Of a DNA stretch of 64,000 nucleotides, positions 44,455 through 54,408 are shown piece after piece. The position numbers and the translations under genes were made by a program. Position 1 is the stretch's first letter; each line of letters starts with the position of its first letter. Origin of the DNA: Anaerolineaceae bacterium (GTDB lineage Bacteria > Chloroflexota > Anaerolineae > Anaerolineales > Anaerolineaceae); NCBI GenBank assembly GCA_029975475.1, contig JARKPB010000008.1:1240001-1304000 (forward strand), read 5' to 3'. The notes under the pieces are model-generated. The model had not been told where the DNA came from. It did no database searches and worked only from the letters and a program-made list of their open reading frames with translations.

Positions 44455-46611
44455 ATGAAACAACTGCTCCAGAATATCCGCAGCGGAGAAACCAGCGTGG
44501 TCGAGGTACCGGTGCCGGCTGTCAGAGCGGGTACCGCCCTGGTTCGCGTACACGCTTCGCTGGTTTCCGCCGGGACAGAACGGATGGTGGTCGAATTTGC
44601 GGAAAAAAGTCTGGTTGGCAAGGCGCGGTCTCGCCCAGATCTGGTGCGGCAGGTGCTGGATAAAGCCCGGCGCGAAGGTTTGATCCCGACGATTGAGGCG
44701 GCCTTCAACCGGCTGGATCAGCCAATGACGCTGGGATATTCATCCGCCGGCGAGATCGTGGCCGTTGGCGAGGGCCTGAAAGGCTTTCAGGTCGGCGATC
44801 GGGTGGCCTGCAGCGGAGGCGGATTCGCAGCGCATGCCGAATACAACCTGGTCCCGCAAAACCTGCTGACCCGCCTGCCGGATTCAGTCGGGTACGAAGC
44901 GGCTGCGTTTACAACCCTGGGATCGATTGCCCTGCACGGCTTTCGCCTGGCGCGGCCGCAGGTGGGCGAACGGGTGGCGGTGATTGGGATGGGGCTGCTG
45001 GGTCTGCTGACCGCCGGGATCGCCAGGGCGGCCGGCTGCGAGGTGATGGGGGTGGAGCTGAATCCAGCCCGGATTGAACTTGCCCGCCGACTTGGATACA
45101 CCGCGGTGACCCCGGAGGCAGCGGTTGAAATCGGCGCGGCCATCACCCGCCAGATGGGTTTTGACGCGGTGTTGATCTGCGCGGACGCCCGCGGCAACCA
45201 GACGGTTGAGCTGGCCGGGCTGCTGGCTCGGGACCGCGCTGCAGTTGTGGCGGTTGGCGCGGTCGGAATGGATCTGCCACGGAAAATCTATTACGAAAAA
45301 GAACTGCAATTTCTGATTTCACGCTCTTACGGCCCCGGGCGCTATGACCCGCAGTATGAAGAACGCGGTCTGGATTACCCGCCGGGTTACGTGCGCTGGA
45401 CCGAAGGGCGTAATTTTGAGGCATTTCTTCAACTGCTGGGCAGCGGCAAACTGGATATCGAGCCTTTAATCAGCCACCGCTTCCCGATTGACCAGGCTGC
45501 TGACGCCTACCGCCTGATCACCGGAAAAACGGGCGAAGCTTTTCTGGGGGTGCTGCTGACCTACCCGGGCGAAGCCAGTTTTGAACGAACCATACGGCTG
45601 CTGCCAGAGACGGCGGCCGCGCCCGCTTCCGCGCTGCGGGGGCTGGGCGTGCTGGGGGCCGGTAATTATGCCAGCGCGGTTTTCCTGCCTGTGGTTCGTA
45701 AAGTCGGGCGTATACCGCGCCGGGCGGTGGCGACAAGCAGCGGATTAACCGCCCGACACGCCGCCGACCGGCACGGCTTTGAAACCGCCAGTTCAGATGA
45801 AAATAATATCTTTAACGACCCGGAAATTGATGTAGTCGCCATCCTGACCCGCCACAACCAACACGCCCGCCAGATCCTTCAGGGACTGCAGCGCGGCAAA
45901 GCGGTCTTTTGCGAAAAGCCGCTGGCCATCAGCGCAGAGGAGGTGGAATCCATCGCCGCCGCGCTGGCAGAGAACCCGCAGGCGCGCCTGATGGTCGGGT
46001 TCAACCGCCGGTTCGCCCCGCTCTCCACCCGGTTGAAAGCCTGGCTGGAGAATCGTTCAGAACCGCTCTACGCTCATTACCGCGTCAACGCGGGGTATCT
46101 GCCGCCCAGCCACTGGCTGCACGACCCGGCTCAGGGCGGCGGGCGGTTAATCGGCGAAGGCTGTCATTTTGTGGATTACCTGACATTCCTGACCGGACAG
46201 CTGCCCTTGAGCGTCAGCGCGTCAGCCCTGCCGGATCAAGACCGCTACCGCCAGGATAATTTTCAAATCACATTCACCTACCCGGACGGTTCAGTGGGCA
46301 CCCTGACGTATCTGGCAAACGGAGATAAAGCCTTCCCGAAGGAGCGGGTAGAAGTTTTTTGCGGCGGTAAAGTCGCGGTGCTGGATGATTTCCGCAGTCT
46401 GGAATGCGTTTCCGGCGGGCGTAAAAACCGCTACCGGCATGCTTTCAGCCAGGAAAAGGGTCACAGACAGGGCTGGCAGGCATTTTTAGATTTTGTTGAA
46501 AAAGGCGGTCAACCTCCGATCCCTTACGCGGAGCTGATCGGGGTGGCGCGCGCCTGCCTGGCCGCCCAGGACGCCCTCACCAGCCGAAATTCCGTCCAGC
46601 TCACGGAGTGA
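44455..46611 (+). CDS. Bi-domain oxidoreductase: zinc-type alcohol dehydrogenase plus Gfo/Idh/MocA
   Basis: 718 residues. Residues 1-360 are a medium-chain alcohol dehydrogenase with a Rossmann site (AVIGMGLLGLLTAGIARAAG); residues 395-718 are a Gfo/Idh/MocA dehydrogenase (LGVLGAGNYASAVFLP, then CEKPLAIS, the usual EKP motif, and GGRLIGEGCHFVDYLTFLTG). Together they probably oxidise and reduce a nucleotide sugar; such fusions occur in polysaccharide loci. Immediately followed by a heparinase-like gene with one base between them. Confidence 0.93.
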   Translation: MKQLLQNIRSGETSVVEVPVPAVRAGTALVRVHASLVSAGTERMVVEFAEKSLVGKARSRPDLVRQVLDKARREGLIPTIEAAFNRLDQPMTLGYSSAGEIVAVGEGLKGFQVGDRVACSGGGFAAHAEYNLVPQNLLTRLPDSVGYEAAAFTTLGSIALHGFRLARPQVGERVAVIGMGLLGLLTAGIARAAGCEVMGVELNPARIELARRLGYTAVTPEAAVEIGAAITRQMGFDAVLICADARGNQTVELAGLLARDRAAVVAVGAVGMDLPRKIYYEKELQFLISRSYGPGRYDPQYEERGLDYPPGYVRWTEGRNFEAFLQLLGSGKLDIEPLISHRFPIDQAADAYRLITGKTGEAFLGVLLTYPGEASFERTIRLLPETAAAPASALRGLGVLGAGNYASAVFLPVVRKVGRIPRRAVATSSGLTARHAADRHGFETASSDENNIFNDPEIDVVAILTRHNQHARQILQGLQRGKAVFCEKPLAISAEEVESIAAALAENPQARLMVGFNRRFAPLSTRLKAWLENRSEPLYAHYRVNAGYLPPSHWLHDPAQGGGRLIGEGCHFVDYLTFLTGQLPLSVSASALPDQDRYRQDNFQITFTYPDGSVGTLTYLANGDKAFPKERVEVFCGGKVAVLDDFRSLECVSGGRKNRYRHAFSQEKGHRQGWQAFLDFVEKGGQPPIPYAELIGVARACLAAQDALTSRNSVQLTE

Positions 46612-46612
46612 G

Positions 46613-48517
46613 ATGCGCCTTGCGACTTTCCTAAAAACGATGACCCAGCTGCCGGCGGAAGAGCTGTTTTATCTGGCGAACTACCGGCTGGGGCTGCGCA
46701 GCGGGAAAATTGACCAAGCCGTTCGGCAGGCGGTCCAGGGATCACCGGCGGGCAGCTTCCGCAATCCGTGGCCCGAACCCGGCGGAAAGCTGCATCTGGG
46801 GCTCTTTCTGGGATCGGATGCGCAGGTTCTTTCGCACGCCGAGGAAATCCTTTCCGGTATGACCCGGCGTTACGGCGGCGCGCCGACTGCGCTGCGGCTT
46901 GAGGCTCCCCTTCCCCTGCGTTCCTGGCAGGCGTACGGAGACACCCTCGAGGGGGAAGACATCAAGGATTACTGGGAAGACGCGCGTTTTGGCTGGGCTG
47001 TGCCGCTGGCGCGGGCTTACCGTTTATCCGGCGATGCGCGTTTCGCGGCTTTTTTTTGGACCAGGGCGCGCGCGTTTATCGAGGCAAATCCCCTGGGAAT
47101 GGGTCCCCACTGGGCTTCCGCTCAAGAGGCCGCCCTGCGGTTAATCACCTGGCTGTTCTGTCTGCGCGCGTTTGAACCCGCCGAAACTCCCCGGCCGGAC
47201 GACCGCGAGATGCTGATCGAATCCATTTACCGCCATGCCGCGCGCATCCCGCCAACCCTGGCGTATTCACGGGCGCAGAACAACAATCATCTGCTGAGCG
47301 AAGCGGTGGGCTTGCTGGCGGCCGGGCTTGCCTTTCCCGAGGATGAGCAGGCGCGCGGCTGGAAAAAGCTGGGCTGGTCGCTTTTTAACCGCTGCCTGAA
47401 CACCCAGTTTTCTGAAGACGGAGAATATATTCAGCATTCCAGCAACTACCAGCGTCTCGCGCTGATGCTGTCCCTGCTGGGGTGTCTGCTGGGAGCAGGC
47501 GCCGGTTACCGGCTGGATCCCTGGCCGCGCCGGGCTCTGACTTCAGGCTGTAAATGGCTGCTGGCGCGCTGCGACCCGGTCAGCGGGCAGATGGCGCTGA
47601 CCGGTCACCACGACGGTGCTGATTTCCTGCCGCTCCACGGGCTGGGGCTAAACCAGCCCACGCCGGTGATCAACGCCCTGCTGGCCTGGCTGGGACAACC
47701 TTCTCCCGTCCCGCCCGGAGCGGCGGATGAACTTTGCTGCTGGCTGGCGATTGACCCGCCAGTTTACGCGCCCGCGGGGGAATGGCTGGAAGCTGGCCTT
47801 AACCTGGGAACAGCGCACAGCTGGGCCAGCCTGCGCGTGTGGCGCGGAAACAGCCGGCCAGCCCACGCGGATATGCTGCAGGTCGATATCTGGCGGAAGG
47901 GCGTGAATGTCGTCTCAGACTCGGGGACATACCGCTACAACGCCCCCCCGCCCTGGGAAAACGGCCTGGCCGGGACCCGCAGCCACAACACGGTCAGCGT
48001 CAATAACCTGGATCAGGCTCAGCGCGCGGGTAAATTTTTATGGCTCGATTGGCTGCACGGCGAAATTTTGGAAAGAACCGCCCGGGTCATCCACGCGCGG
48101 CACGACGGATACCGGCGGTGGGGCATCGAACACCGCCGCCGGCTGGAGCTGGCGGATGAGAATACCTGGCGGGTGGTGGACACGCTGACCGGACCGGCCG
48201 GAAAGTCGGCTCTCGTCTGCCTGCGCTGGCTGCTGCGCGATTATCCCTTTCAAATCGAACCATACGGGTTGACCCTGGACCTGGGCAGCGAACTGCTTTC
48301 GCTGGAGGTCAAGAGCGAAAGCAGCCTGAGGCGGCGCGTAACGCGCGCCGGGCAGATCATCGCCGGTGAAGGCGAAGCTGTGGAGACCGACGGCTGGATC
48401 TCGCCAACCTATGGACTGCGTCAGGCGGCGGTTCAATACTGCGTTGAAGCAAACGAACGGCTGCCGGTTCAGTTGATCACCACCATCCAGTTCCGGCCAG
48501 CGAAGAAAGCGGAGTAA
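46613..48517 (+). CDS. Heparinase II/III family protein
   Basis: 634 residues. N-terminal (alpha/alpha)6 toroid with SRAQNNNHLLSEAVGLLAAGLAF and NTQFSEDGEYIQHSSNYQRL (catalytic Asn, His, Tyr positions of this fold), and a C-terminal beta-sandwich with WRKGVNVVSDSGTYRYN and GTRSHNTVSVNN. Family enzymes cleave uronic-acid polysaccharides by beta-elimination; in glycan loci they are thought to trim or modify the polymer. No signal peptide is visible, so a cytoplasmic or non-classical role is possible. Confidence 0.9.
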   Translation: MRLATFLKTMTQLPAEELFYLANYRLGLRSGKIDQAVRQAVQGSPAGSFRNPWPEPGGKLHLGLFLGSDAQVLSHAEEILSGMTRRYGGAPTALRLEAPLPLRSWQAYGDTLEGEDIKDYWEDARFGWAVPLARAYRLSGDARFAAFFWTRARAFIEANPLGMGPHWASAQEAALRLITWLFCLRAFEPAETPRPDDREMLIESIYRHAARIPPTLAYSRAQNNNHLLSEAVGLLAAGLAFPEDEQARGWKKLGWSLFNRCLNTQFSEDGEYIQHSSNYQRLALMLSLLGCLLGAGAGYRLDPWPRRALTSGCKWLLARCDPVSGQMALTGHHDGADFLPLHGLGLNQPTPVINALLAWLGQPSPVPPGAADELCCWLAIDPPVYAPAGEWLEAGLNLGTAHSWASLRVWRGNSRPAHADMLQVDIWRKGVNVVSDSGTYRYNAPPPWENGLAGTRSHNTVSVNNLDQAQRAGKFLWLDWLHGEILERTARVIHARHDGYRRWGIEHRRRLELADENTWRVVDTLTGPAGKSALVCLRWLLRDYPFQIEPYGLTLDLGSELLSLEVKSESSLRRRVTRAGQIIAGEGEAVETDGWISPTYGLRQAAVQYCVEANERLPVQLITTIQFRPAKKAE

Positions 48518-48526
48518 AATCCTGGT

Positions 48527-49747
48527 ATGCATATCCTCTTAATTCACCAGGCCTTCGCCGCGCTGGATGAAGCCGGCGGTACGCGCCATATCGAGATGGC
48601 CCGCCGCCTTGCCGCCAGCGGCCACCAGATCACCATTGTCGCCAGCCCGGTCAGCTACCTGACGGGTTCAGCCAACCGGCGGCGGATCCCGTGGGTGGAG
48701 CGGACCCGGCTGGAGGACGGCATCACATTAATCCGAACCTACACCCTGCCGGCGCTGCATAAAGGCTTCGCAGCGCGGGTGATCAGTTTTTTCAGTTTCA
48801 TGGTTTCCTCGCTGTGGGCCGCGCTGGGCGTGCGGCAGGTGGATATCGTCTGGGGTACTACCCCGCCAATTTTTCAGGCAGCAACCGCCTGGCTGACCGC
48901 GCGCATCAAGAAAGCGCGCTTTTTGCTGGAAGTTCGCGATCTCTGGCCGGCATTTGCCATCGCGGTGGGGGCGCTGCGCAGCCCGCTGCTGATCCGCCTT
49001 TCGGAATGGCTGGAAAGGTTCTTATACCGCCACGCTGACCGCATCATCGTGAACTCACCAGGGTTTATCGAGCACATTGAAGCGCGCGGCGGTAAGGAAA
49101 TTGACCTGGTACCAAACGGTGTGGACACGGCCATGTTTGAAACAGCCGACGGGGGAGCGGCCTTCCGCGAAGCGCACGGCCTGGAAGACCGATTTGTGGT
49201 GCTGTATGCCGGAGCCCACGGACCTTCGAACGACCTGGATGTGCTTCTGGAGGCTGCCGACCGGCTGCGCGAGCTGCCCGAGGTGTGTTTTTTGCTGGTT
49301 GGCGATGGAAAAGAAAAAGCCCGGCTGATGGAAAAAGCGGCGCAGCTTCATCTGCAGTCGGTAGTTTTTTTACCCCCGGTTGCCAAACAGGATATGGCCG
49401 GAGTGACCGCAGCCGCTGACGCCGGGGTCGCCATCTTGAAACCAATCGAGATGTATAAGACCACCTACCCCAACAAAGTGTTTGACTACATGGCGGCTGG
49501 CAAACCCGTGCTGCTGGCGATTGACGGAGTCATTCGCAGGCTGGTGGAAAAAGCCGGCGCGGGAATTTTCTGCGTTCCCGGAGACGCCCAGGTGCTGGCT
49601 GAGGGTGTGAGAAGGCTGTACAACGACCGCGAAACCGCCAAAGCCATGGGCGCAGCGGGCAAAAGGTATGTACAATTGAATTACGACCGCGCGAAAATCA
49701 CAGCGCAGCTGGAAGCGATTTTTCTACAACTGGCAGGCAAGCGATGA
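48527..49747 (+). CDS. Glycosyltransferase family 4 protein, WbuB-like
   Basis: 406 residues. GT-B fold: [20 protein letters not shown] at the start, [66 protein letters not shown] and [16 protein letters not shown]. These match WbuB (an N-acetyl-fucosamine transferase in E. coli O26). Its stop overlaps the phoP start by 4 bases, so the glycan genes and the phosphate sensor may share one message. Confidence 0.93.
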   Translation: MHILLIHQAFAALDEAGGTRHIEMARRLAASGHQITIVASPVSYLTGSANRRRIPWVERTRLEDGITLIRTYTLPALHKGFAARVISFFSFMVSSLWAALGVRQVDIVWGTTPPIFQAATAWLTARIKKARFLLEVRDLWPAFAIAVGALRSPLLIRLSEWLERFLYRHADRIIVNSPGFIEHIEARGGKEIDLVPNGVDTAMFETADGGAAFREAHGLEDRFVVLYAGAHGPSNDLDVLLEAADRLRELPEVCFLLVGDGKEKARLMEKAAQLHLQSVVFLPPVAKQDMAGVTAAADAGVAILKPIEMYKTTYPNKVFDYMAAGKPVLLAIDGVIRRLVEKAGAGIFCVPGDAQVLAEGVRRLYNDRETAKAMGAAGKRYVQLNYDRAKITAQLEAIFLQLAGKR

Positions 49748-50454
49748 CTGAAAAGATCTTGATTGTCGAAGATGAAGCCGCGCTGCAGGAAGCGCTGGCG
49801 TATAACCTCAAACGCGAAGGCTACCAGGTTGAAGTCGCCGGAGACGGGCTGACCGCCCTGGAGCTGGCCCGCAGCCTGCACCCGGATATTATTCTGCTGG
49901 ATATCATGCTGCCGGGGATGGATGGGTTTGAGGTTTGCCGAACCCTGCGCAAGGAGATGTCCACGCCGGTGTTGATGTTGACCGCGCGGGATGATGAAAT
50001 TGACCGCGTGGTTGGTCTGGAAGTCGGCGCGGATGATTACCTGACCAAACCGTTCAGCATGCGCGAATTGATGGCGCGGGTGAAGGCCATGCTGCGGCGG
50101 GTACGCCTGATCCGCGAAGAAATCAGCGCCGCCAGCCCGGAGCCAGAGGCGCCGAAATTGATGAAGTTCGACAATCTGACCATTAACCTGACCCGCCACG
50201 AGGTGCGGTTGAATGATCAACCCATTCCGATGAAACCCAAAGAATATGAATTGCTGGTCTATCTGGCCAATCACCGCGGAATGGTGCTGACCCGGGATTC
50301 TCTGCTGGAGAAGTTGTGGGGGTGGGATTACGTCGGAGACAGCCGCACGGTGGATGTGCATATCCGCTGGCTGCGGGAAAAAATTGAAGCTGACCCGCAA
50401 AAGCCGCAGCGCATCATCACCGTGCGGGGAGCCGGTTACCGGTTTGAGGGTTAA
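49744..50454 (+). CDS. phoP: Phosphate response regulator PhoP/PhoB
   Basis: 236 residues, OmpR type. Receiver domain with acidic pocket EDE (9-11), phospho-acceptor Asp53 ([11 protein letters not shown]) and the TKPFS lysine; C-terminal winged helix (ending [14 protein letters not shown] and RGAGYRFEG). It begins ATGA, overlapping the stop of the glycosyltransferase. Position ahead of phoR and pst makes it the phosphate regulator with good confidence. Confidence 0.94.
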   Translation: MTEKILIVEDEAALQEALAYNLKREGYQVEVAGDGLTALELARSLHPDIILLDIMLPGMDGFEVCRTLRKEMSTPVLMLTARDDEIDRVVGLEVGADDYLTKPFSMRELMARVKAMLRRVRLIREEISAASPEPEAPKLMKFDNLTINLTRHEVRLNDQPIPMKPKEYELLVYLANHRGMVLTRDSLLEKLWGWDYVGDSRTVDVHIRWLREKIEADPQKPQRIITVRGAGYRFEG

Positions 50455-50459
50455 AGCAG

Positions 50460-52214
50460 ATGCCGCGGCGGTCGCTGATCTGGAACATCCTTTTGCCGTT
50501 CAGCCTGCTCCTGGCGCTGGCGGTGGTAGCGCTGGATTTGTATTTTTCGTCCAGCGTGCGCCAGAACCTGATTGAAACCTGGCAAAAAAACTTAACCACC
50601 GAAGCCGAAGTGGTCGAGCAGCTGGTCAGCCCGCTGGTTGCCGCGGGAGAACCCTACACCGATTTGAAACAATGGGTCGAAGATTACGCCAGACAATCGG
50701 GCATCCGCGTCACGGTGATCCTGCGGGACGGTACCGTGGTAGCCGAATCAGCCTTCGACCCGGGATTGCTGGAAAATCACGCCGGCCGTCCGGAAGTTCA
50801 GGCTGCCTTTGCGGGCAGGCTGTCTGCAGATATCCGCTACAGCGAAACCACAAAACGCGAGCGCCTGTACGTCGCGAACCCGATCCTGATCAATGGTGAG
50901 ATTCCGGCGGTGGTTCGTTTATCGGTCGCGCTGGAAGACGTGGACCGCCAGATCGCCAGCCTGCGCGGGAATGTCAACCTGGTTCTGTTCCTGGTTATCC
51001 TGCTCTCCACCGGCCTGGCATACCTGATCGCCCGCCGCTCGATCCAACCCCTTGGCCAGCTGGCGGACCGGGTGGATGAAATCAGCCGGGGGAATTTTAC
51101 CCCGCTGCCCGAAAGCAAACGCCGCGACGAACTGGGTCAGCTCTCTCGGGCGATTAACCGCATGACGGCTCAGATCCACGGCCAGCTGGAAGCCATTCGC
51201 AGCGAACAAACCAAAGCTTCGGCGATCCTGGACAATATGTCCGACGGCGTGCTGATTATCTCCGCGGACGAGCGCGTGCAATATCTCAACCAGGCGGCGC
51301 GCAGAATGTTTCATTACCGCGACGCGCTGGATCATCCCACGCTGATTGAAGTGGTCAGACTGCACCAGCTGGTTGAACTCTGGCGTAAGACGCGCAGCAC
51401 CCGTCAGGCGCAAAGCCAGACCCTGGAAGTCCCCGCCGAGAAGCTCTTCCTTCAGGCGGCCGCCTCTCCGCTGGAACCCGCGCTTCCCGGCAGCACCTTG
51501 CTGGTGCTGCAAGACCTGACGCGCACGCGCAGGCTGGAAACTGTGCGGCGGGATTTCATCAGCAATGTCTCGCATGAATTGCGCACGCCGCTGGCTTCGC
51601 TAAAAGCGCTTTCGGAGACCCTGAAAGAAGGCGCGCTGGAGGATCCCCCGGCCGCCCGCCGCTTCGTTGAACGTATGGAAACCGAAATTGACAATTTGAT
51701 CCAGCTGGTGAGCGAACTGCTCGAGTTATCGCGGATTGAGTCGGGAAGGCTGCCGCTCAACATCACCCGCGCCAACCCGCTGGAGATCCTTCAAAGCGCG
51801 GGCGAACGGATGCGCCTGCAGGCGGAGCGAGCCAGGCTGAATCTGCTAATCGCCGATGGTCCCGGAGACCTGGTGATCCTGGGAGACCCGGACCGGCTGG
51901 AACAGGTCTTGATCAATTTGATCCACAACGCGATCAAGTTCACCCCGCCAGGCGGCGAGATTCGCCTGAGTCTGGAAGAACGCGAGCGCGTGGTTGTCTT
52001 TTCGGTTCAAGACAGCGGAGTGGGGATTCCGGCGGAAGACCTGCAGCGGATATTTGAACGGTTTTACAAGGTCGACCGCGCGCGCGCGACCAGCGGGACC
52101 GGTCTGGGATTGTCTATTTCGCGCCATCTGGTAGAGGCTCACAACGGTGAAATATGGGCTGAATCCAACCCCGGTCAGGGGAGCCGGTTTTCGTTCTCCA
52201 TTCCAAAAGCCTGA
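50460..52214 (+). CDS. phoR: Phosphate sensor histidine kinase PhoR
   Basis: 584 residues. N-terminal membrane helix (8-30), an extracytoplasmic domain of about 140 residues, a second helix (about 172-194), HAMP, PAS (about 245-350), HisKA with phospho-acceptor His372 (SNVSHELRTPL), and HATPase_c with NLIHNAIKFTPPGG and DSGVGIPAEDL. Extra sensing domains match PhoR of Gram-positives. It follows phoP by 5 bases. Signals phosphate starvation. Confidence 0.93.
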   Translation: MPRRSLIWNILLPFSLLLALAVVALDLYFSSSVRQNLIETWQKNLTTEAEVVEQLVSPLVAAGEPYTDLKQWVEDYARQSGIRVTVILRDGTVVAESAFDPGLLENHAGRPEVQAAFAGRLSADIRYSETTKRERLYVANPILINGEIPAVVRLSVALEDVDRQIASLRGNVNLVLFLVILLSTGLAYLIARRSIQPLGQLADRVDEISRGNFTPLPESKRRDELGQLSRAINRMTAQIHGQLEAIRSEQTKASAILDNMSDGVLIISADERVQYLNQAARRMFHYRDALDHPTLIEVVRLHQLVELWRKTRSTRQAQSQTLEVPAEKLFLQAAASPLEPALPGSTLLVLQDLTRTRRLETVRRDFISNVSHELRTPLASLKALSETLKEGALEDPPAARRFVERMETEIDNLIQLVSELLELSRIESGRLPLNITRANPLEILQSAGERMRLQAERARLNLLIADGPGDLVILGDPDRLEQVLINLIHNAIKFTPPGGEIRLSLEERERVVVFSVQDSGVGIPAEDLQRIFERFYKVDRARATSGTGLGLSISRHLVEAHNGEIWAESNPGQGSRFSFSIPKA

Positions 52215-52227
52215 CCGATTCAACCGC

Positions 52228-52291
52228 TTAACTTCTGTTTACGAAACGTTAACCTGACATTGCCAGGCGGTTAAACTGGGGATGCTATCCT
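52228..52291 (+). promoter_or_regulatory. Pho box and -10 of pstS
   Basis: TTAAC-like direct repeats begin at 52228, 52238, 52249, 52260 (weaker) and 52271, spaced 10-11 bases like PhoB/PhoP sites (one helical turn each). A -10 TATCCT (52286-52291), preceded by TGC, follows 15 bases after the last repeat starts. Strong candidate for PhoP control of the pst operon. Confidence 0.75.
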
Positions 52292-52323
52292 TTGGGAGCA
52301 ATATCTCAAAAGGAGAAGAAGTA

Positions 52324-53367
52324 ATGAAACTCAGTTTAATTCGTTTGATGAGCCTGGTGATCGTGTTGAGCTTTGCGCTGGCAGCCTGCGGCCAGGCGGC
52401 CACCCCCGCGCCGGCGACCCAAGCCCCCACGGAGGTTGTCACCGAAGCCCCCACCGAGAAACCCCTGGCGGAAGGCGAGCTTCCGGAAGTCAACCCCGCT
52501 GAGGTAACCGGTGATTTCTACGCGGCCGGTTCCTCCACCGTGTACCCCCTGTCGGAAGCCATCTATGCCCTGTTTGTGGCTGAAGGGTACACCGGCAACG
52601 GCAAGACCGACTCGATCGGCAGCGGCGGCGGTTTTGAGCGCTTCTGCAAGACCGGCGAAAGCGACATCTCCAATGCTTCCCGCAAGATTAAGGACAGCGA
52701 AGTCGAAGCCTGCCGCGCCATTGGCCGCGAGCCGATTGAATTCCGCGTCGGCACGGATGCCATCGCAGTGGTGGTGAGCAAGGAAAACACCTTTGTAAAG
52801 AACCTGACCCTAGAGCAGTTGGGCATGATCTTCAGCGACAAGGTTGAAAAATGGTCGGATGTCGACCCCACCTGGCCGGCCGAACCCATCCAGCGGTTTA
52901 TCCCCGGCACCGACAGCGGCACATTTGACTTTTTTGTAGAGGTGGTTATCCAGAAACCGAACAAGATTGAAAAACTGGATGATGCCAAGAAGATCGCCCT
53001 CTCCGCCAAGAATCAGCAAGCTTCCGAAGATGACAACGTGCTGGTTCAGGGTGTGGAAGGTTCGCCCTACGCGATCGGTTACTTTGGCTTCGCCTACTTC
53101 AATGAGCAAAAGGACAGACTGACCGCTGTCTCAATCGATGGTGTGGAACCCAAATTTGAAACCGCTGAAGATGGTTCCTACAAACTCTCCCGCCCGCTGT
53201 TCATCTACTCCGATGCCAAAATCATGAAGGAAAAACCGCAGGTGGCCGCTTTCATCAACTTCTACCTGACCAATGTCAATGATGTGATCGGCGATGTTGG
53301 CTACTTCCCGGCCTCCGAAGAAGCCCTCAAGGCTTCCCGCATGGCCTGGCTTGAAGCGATGAAATAA
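52324..53367 (+). CDS. pstS: Phosphate-binding lipoprotein PstS
   Basis: 347 residues from the ATG at 52324 (AGGAGAAG upstream; a longer frame is rejected as it runs into the promoter). Signal peptide with lipobox LAAC, lipid anchor Cys22. A Pro/Thr-rich linker follows, then the phosphate-binding fold: AAGSSTVYPLSEAIY, SIGSGGGFERFC, GESDISNASRKIKDSE and PGTDSGTFDFF. High-affinity phosphate binding feeding PstCAB. Under the Pho box. Confidence 0.96.
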   Translation: MKLSLIRLMSLVIVLSFALAACGQAATPAPATQAPTEVVTEAPTEKPLAEGELPEVNPAEVTGDFYAAGSSTVYPLSEAIYALFVAEGYTGNGKTDSIGSGGGFERFCKTGESDISNASRKIKDSEVEACRAIGREPIEFRVGTDAIAVVVSKENTFVKNLTLEQLGMIFSDKVEKWSDVDPTWPAEPIQRFIPGTDSGTFDFFVEVVIQKPNKIEKLDDAKKIALSAKNQQASEDDNVLVQGVEGSPYAIGYFGFAYFNEQKDRLTAVSIDGVEPKFETAEDGSYKLSRPLFIYSDAKIMKEKPQVAAFINFYLTNVNDVIGDVGYFPASEEALKASRMAWLEAMK

Positions 53368-53391
53368 ACCAATCCATCCAATGATCGCCTG

Positions 53392-53423
53392 GGAGGCTGG
53401 TTGTGATCGTCCGACCAGCCTCC
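53392..53423 (+). other. Perfect hairpin between pstS and pstC
   Basis: 10-bp perfect stem GGAGGCTGGT / ACCAGCCTCC, 12-base loop, 24 bases after the pstS stop. No U-tract follows. Such structures often protect the 3' end of a binding-protein message, so pstS is made in excess over the permeases. Confidence 0.65.
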
Positions 53424-53448
53424 ATAACAGTCTCACGGTTCAGGTGAA

Positions 53449-54408
53449 ATGAGAGGGAAAATGACCTCAATAGCGCGCGAAAATCTTTTCAAAGCACCTT
53501 CTCGAATGGAATTTCTGAAAAAACGTTTCCGAAAACTGGAATTTGGTATTCAGGCATTTCTATTTTTCTGCGGTTTTGTTTCGATTCTAACCACCATCGG
53601 TATTGTTTTTGAGTTAGGAAAAGAATCCCTGCTTTTTTTTCAAACCCCGGGTGTGAACCTGGTTGAATTTTTTACCACCACAACCTGGCAGCCGTCCATC
53701 GGCCAGTACGGGGTGCTGCCTCTGGTAACCTCGACTTTGATGACCAGCACATTTGCCATGTTGATCGCGCTGCCGCTCGGGCTGGCCGCGGCGATTTACT
53801 TGAGCGAATACGCTGACCCAAAGGTGAGAAAAGTTCTCAAACCAATCCTGGAAATTCTGGCCGGCATCCCGACTGTGGTGTACGGCTATTTTGCATTAAC
53901 CTTCATGACTCCTTTGCTGCGTGGTATTTTTGGGCAGCAAACGGTTCAGATTTACAACACGCTTTCCGCCGGTCTGGTGATGGGCATCATGATCCTGCCG
54001 CTGGTGGCGTCAATGAGCGAAGACGCGCTGCGGGCAGTTCCTCGGGCGCTGCGCGAAGCGGCTTACGGGGTCGGGGCAACCAAACTGGAGACTTCCATCC
54101 AGGTGGTTTTGCCCGCAGCCCTGTCTGGCATCGTGGCCGCATTTATTATTGGGATATCCCGGGCGGTCGGCGAGACGATGATCGTGGCGGTGGCCGCGGG
54201 CGCAGGGCCAAAATTCACCTTCAATCCGTTTGAAGGGGCTGAAACCATGACCGGTTATATCGCCCGCATCAGCGGGGGCGATCTATCTTACGACACGCCG
54301 GATTACAATTCCATTTTCGCGATCGGGCTGCTGTTGTTTGTGATCACCCTGGGCTTAAATATTATCAGCCGCACGATTTCACGGCGCTTCCGCGAGGTGT
54401 ATGAATGA
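53449..54408 (+). CDS. pstC: Phosphate ABC transporter permease PstC
   Basis: 319 residues. Six membrane helices. It has the permease loops [14 protein letters not shown] and [20 protein letters not shown] with the EAA motif, and [13 protein letters not shown]. Start either 53449 or 53461 (both ATG, weak sites). Overlaps pstA by 4 bases. Confidence 0.96.
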   Translation: MRGKMTSIARENLFKAPSRMEFLKKRFRKLEFGIQAFLFFCGFVSILTTIGIVFELGKESLLFFQTPGVNLVEFFTTTTWQPSIGQYGVLPLVTSTLMTSTFAMLIALPLGLAAAIYLSEYADPKVRKVLKPILEILAGIPTVVYGYFALTFMTPLLRGIFGQQTVQIYNTLSAGLVMGIMILPLVASMSEDALRAVPRALREAAYGVGATKLETSIQVVLPAALSGIVAAFIIGISRAVGETMIVAVAAGAGPKFTFNPFEGAETMTGYIARISGGDLSYDTPDYNSIFAIGLLLFVITLGLNIISRTISRRFREVYE

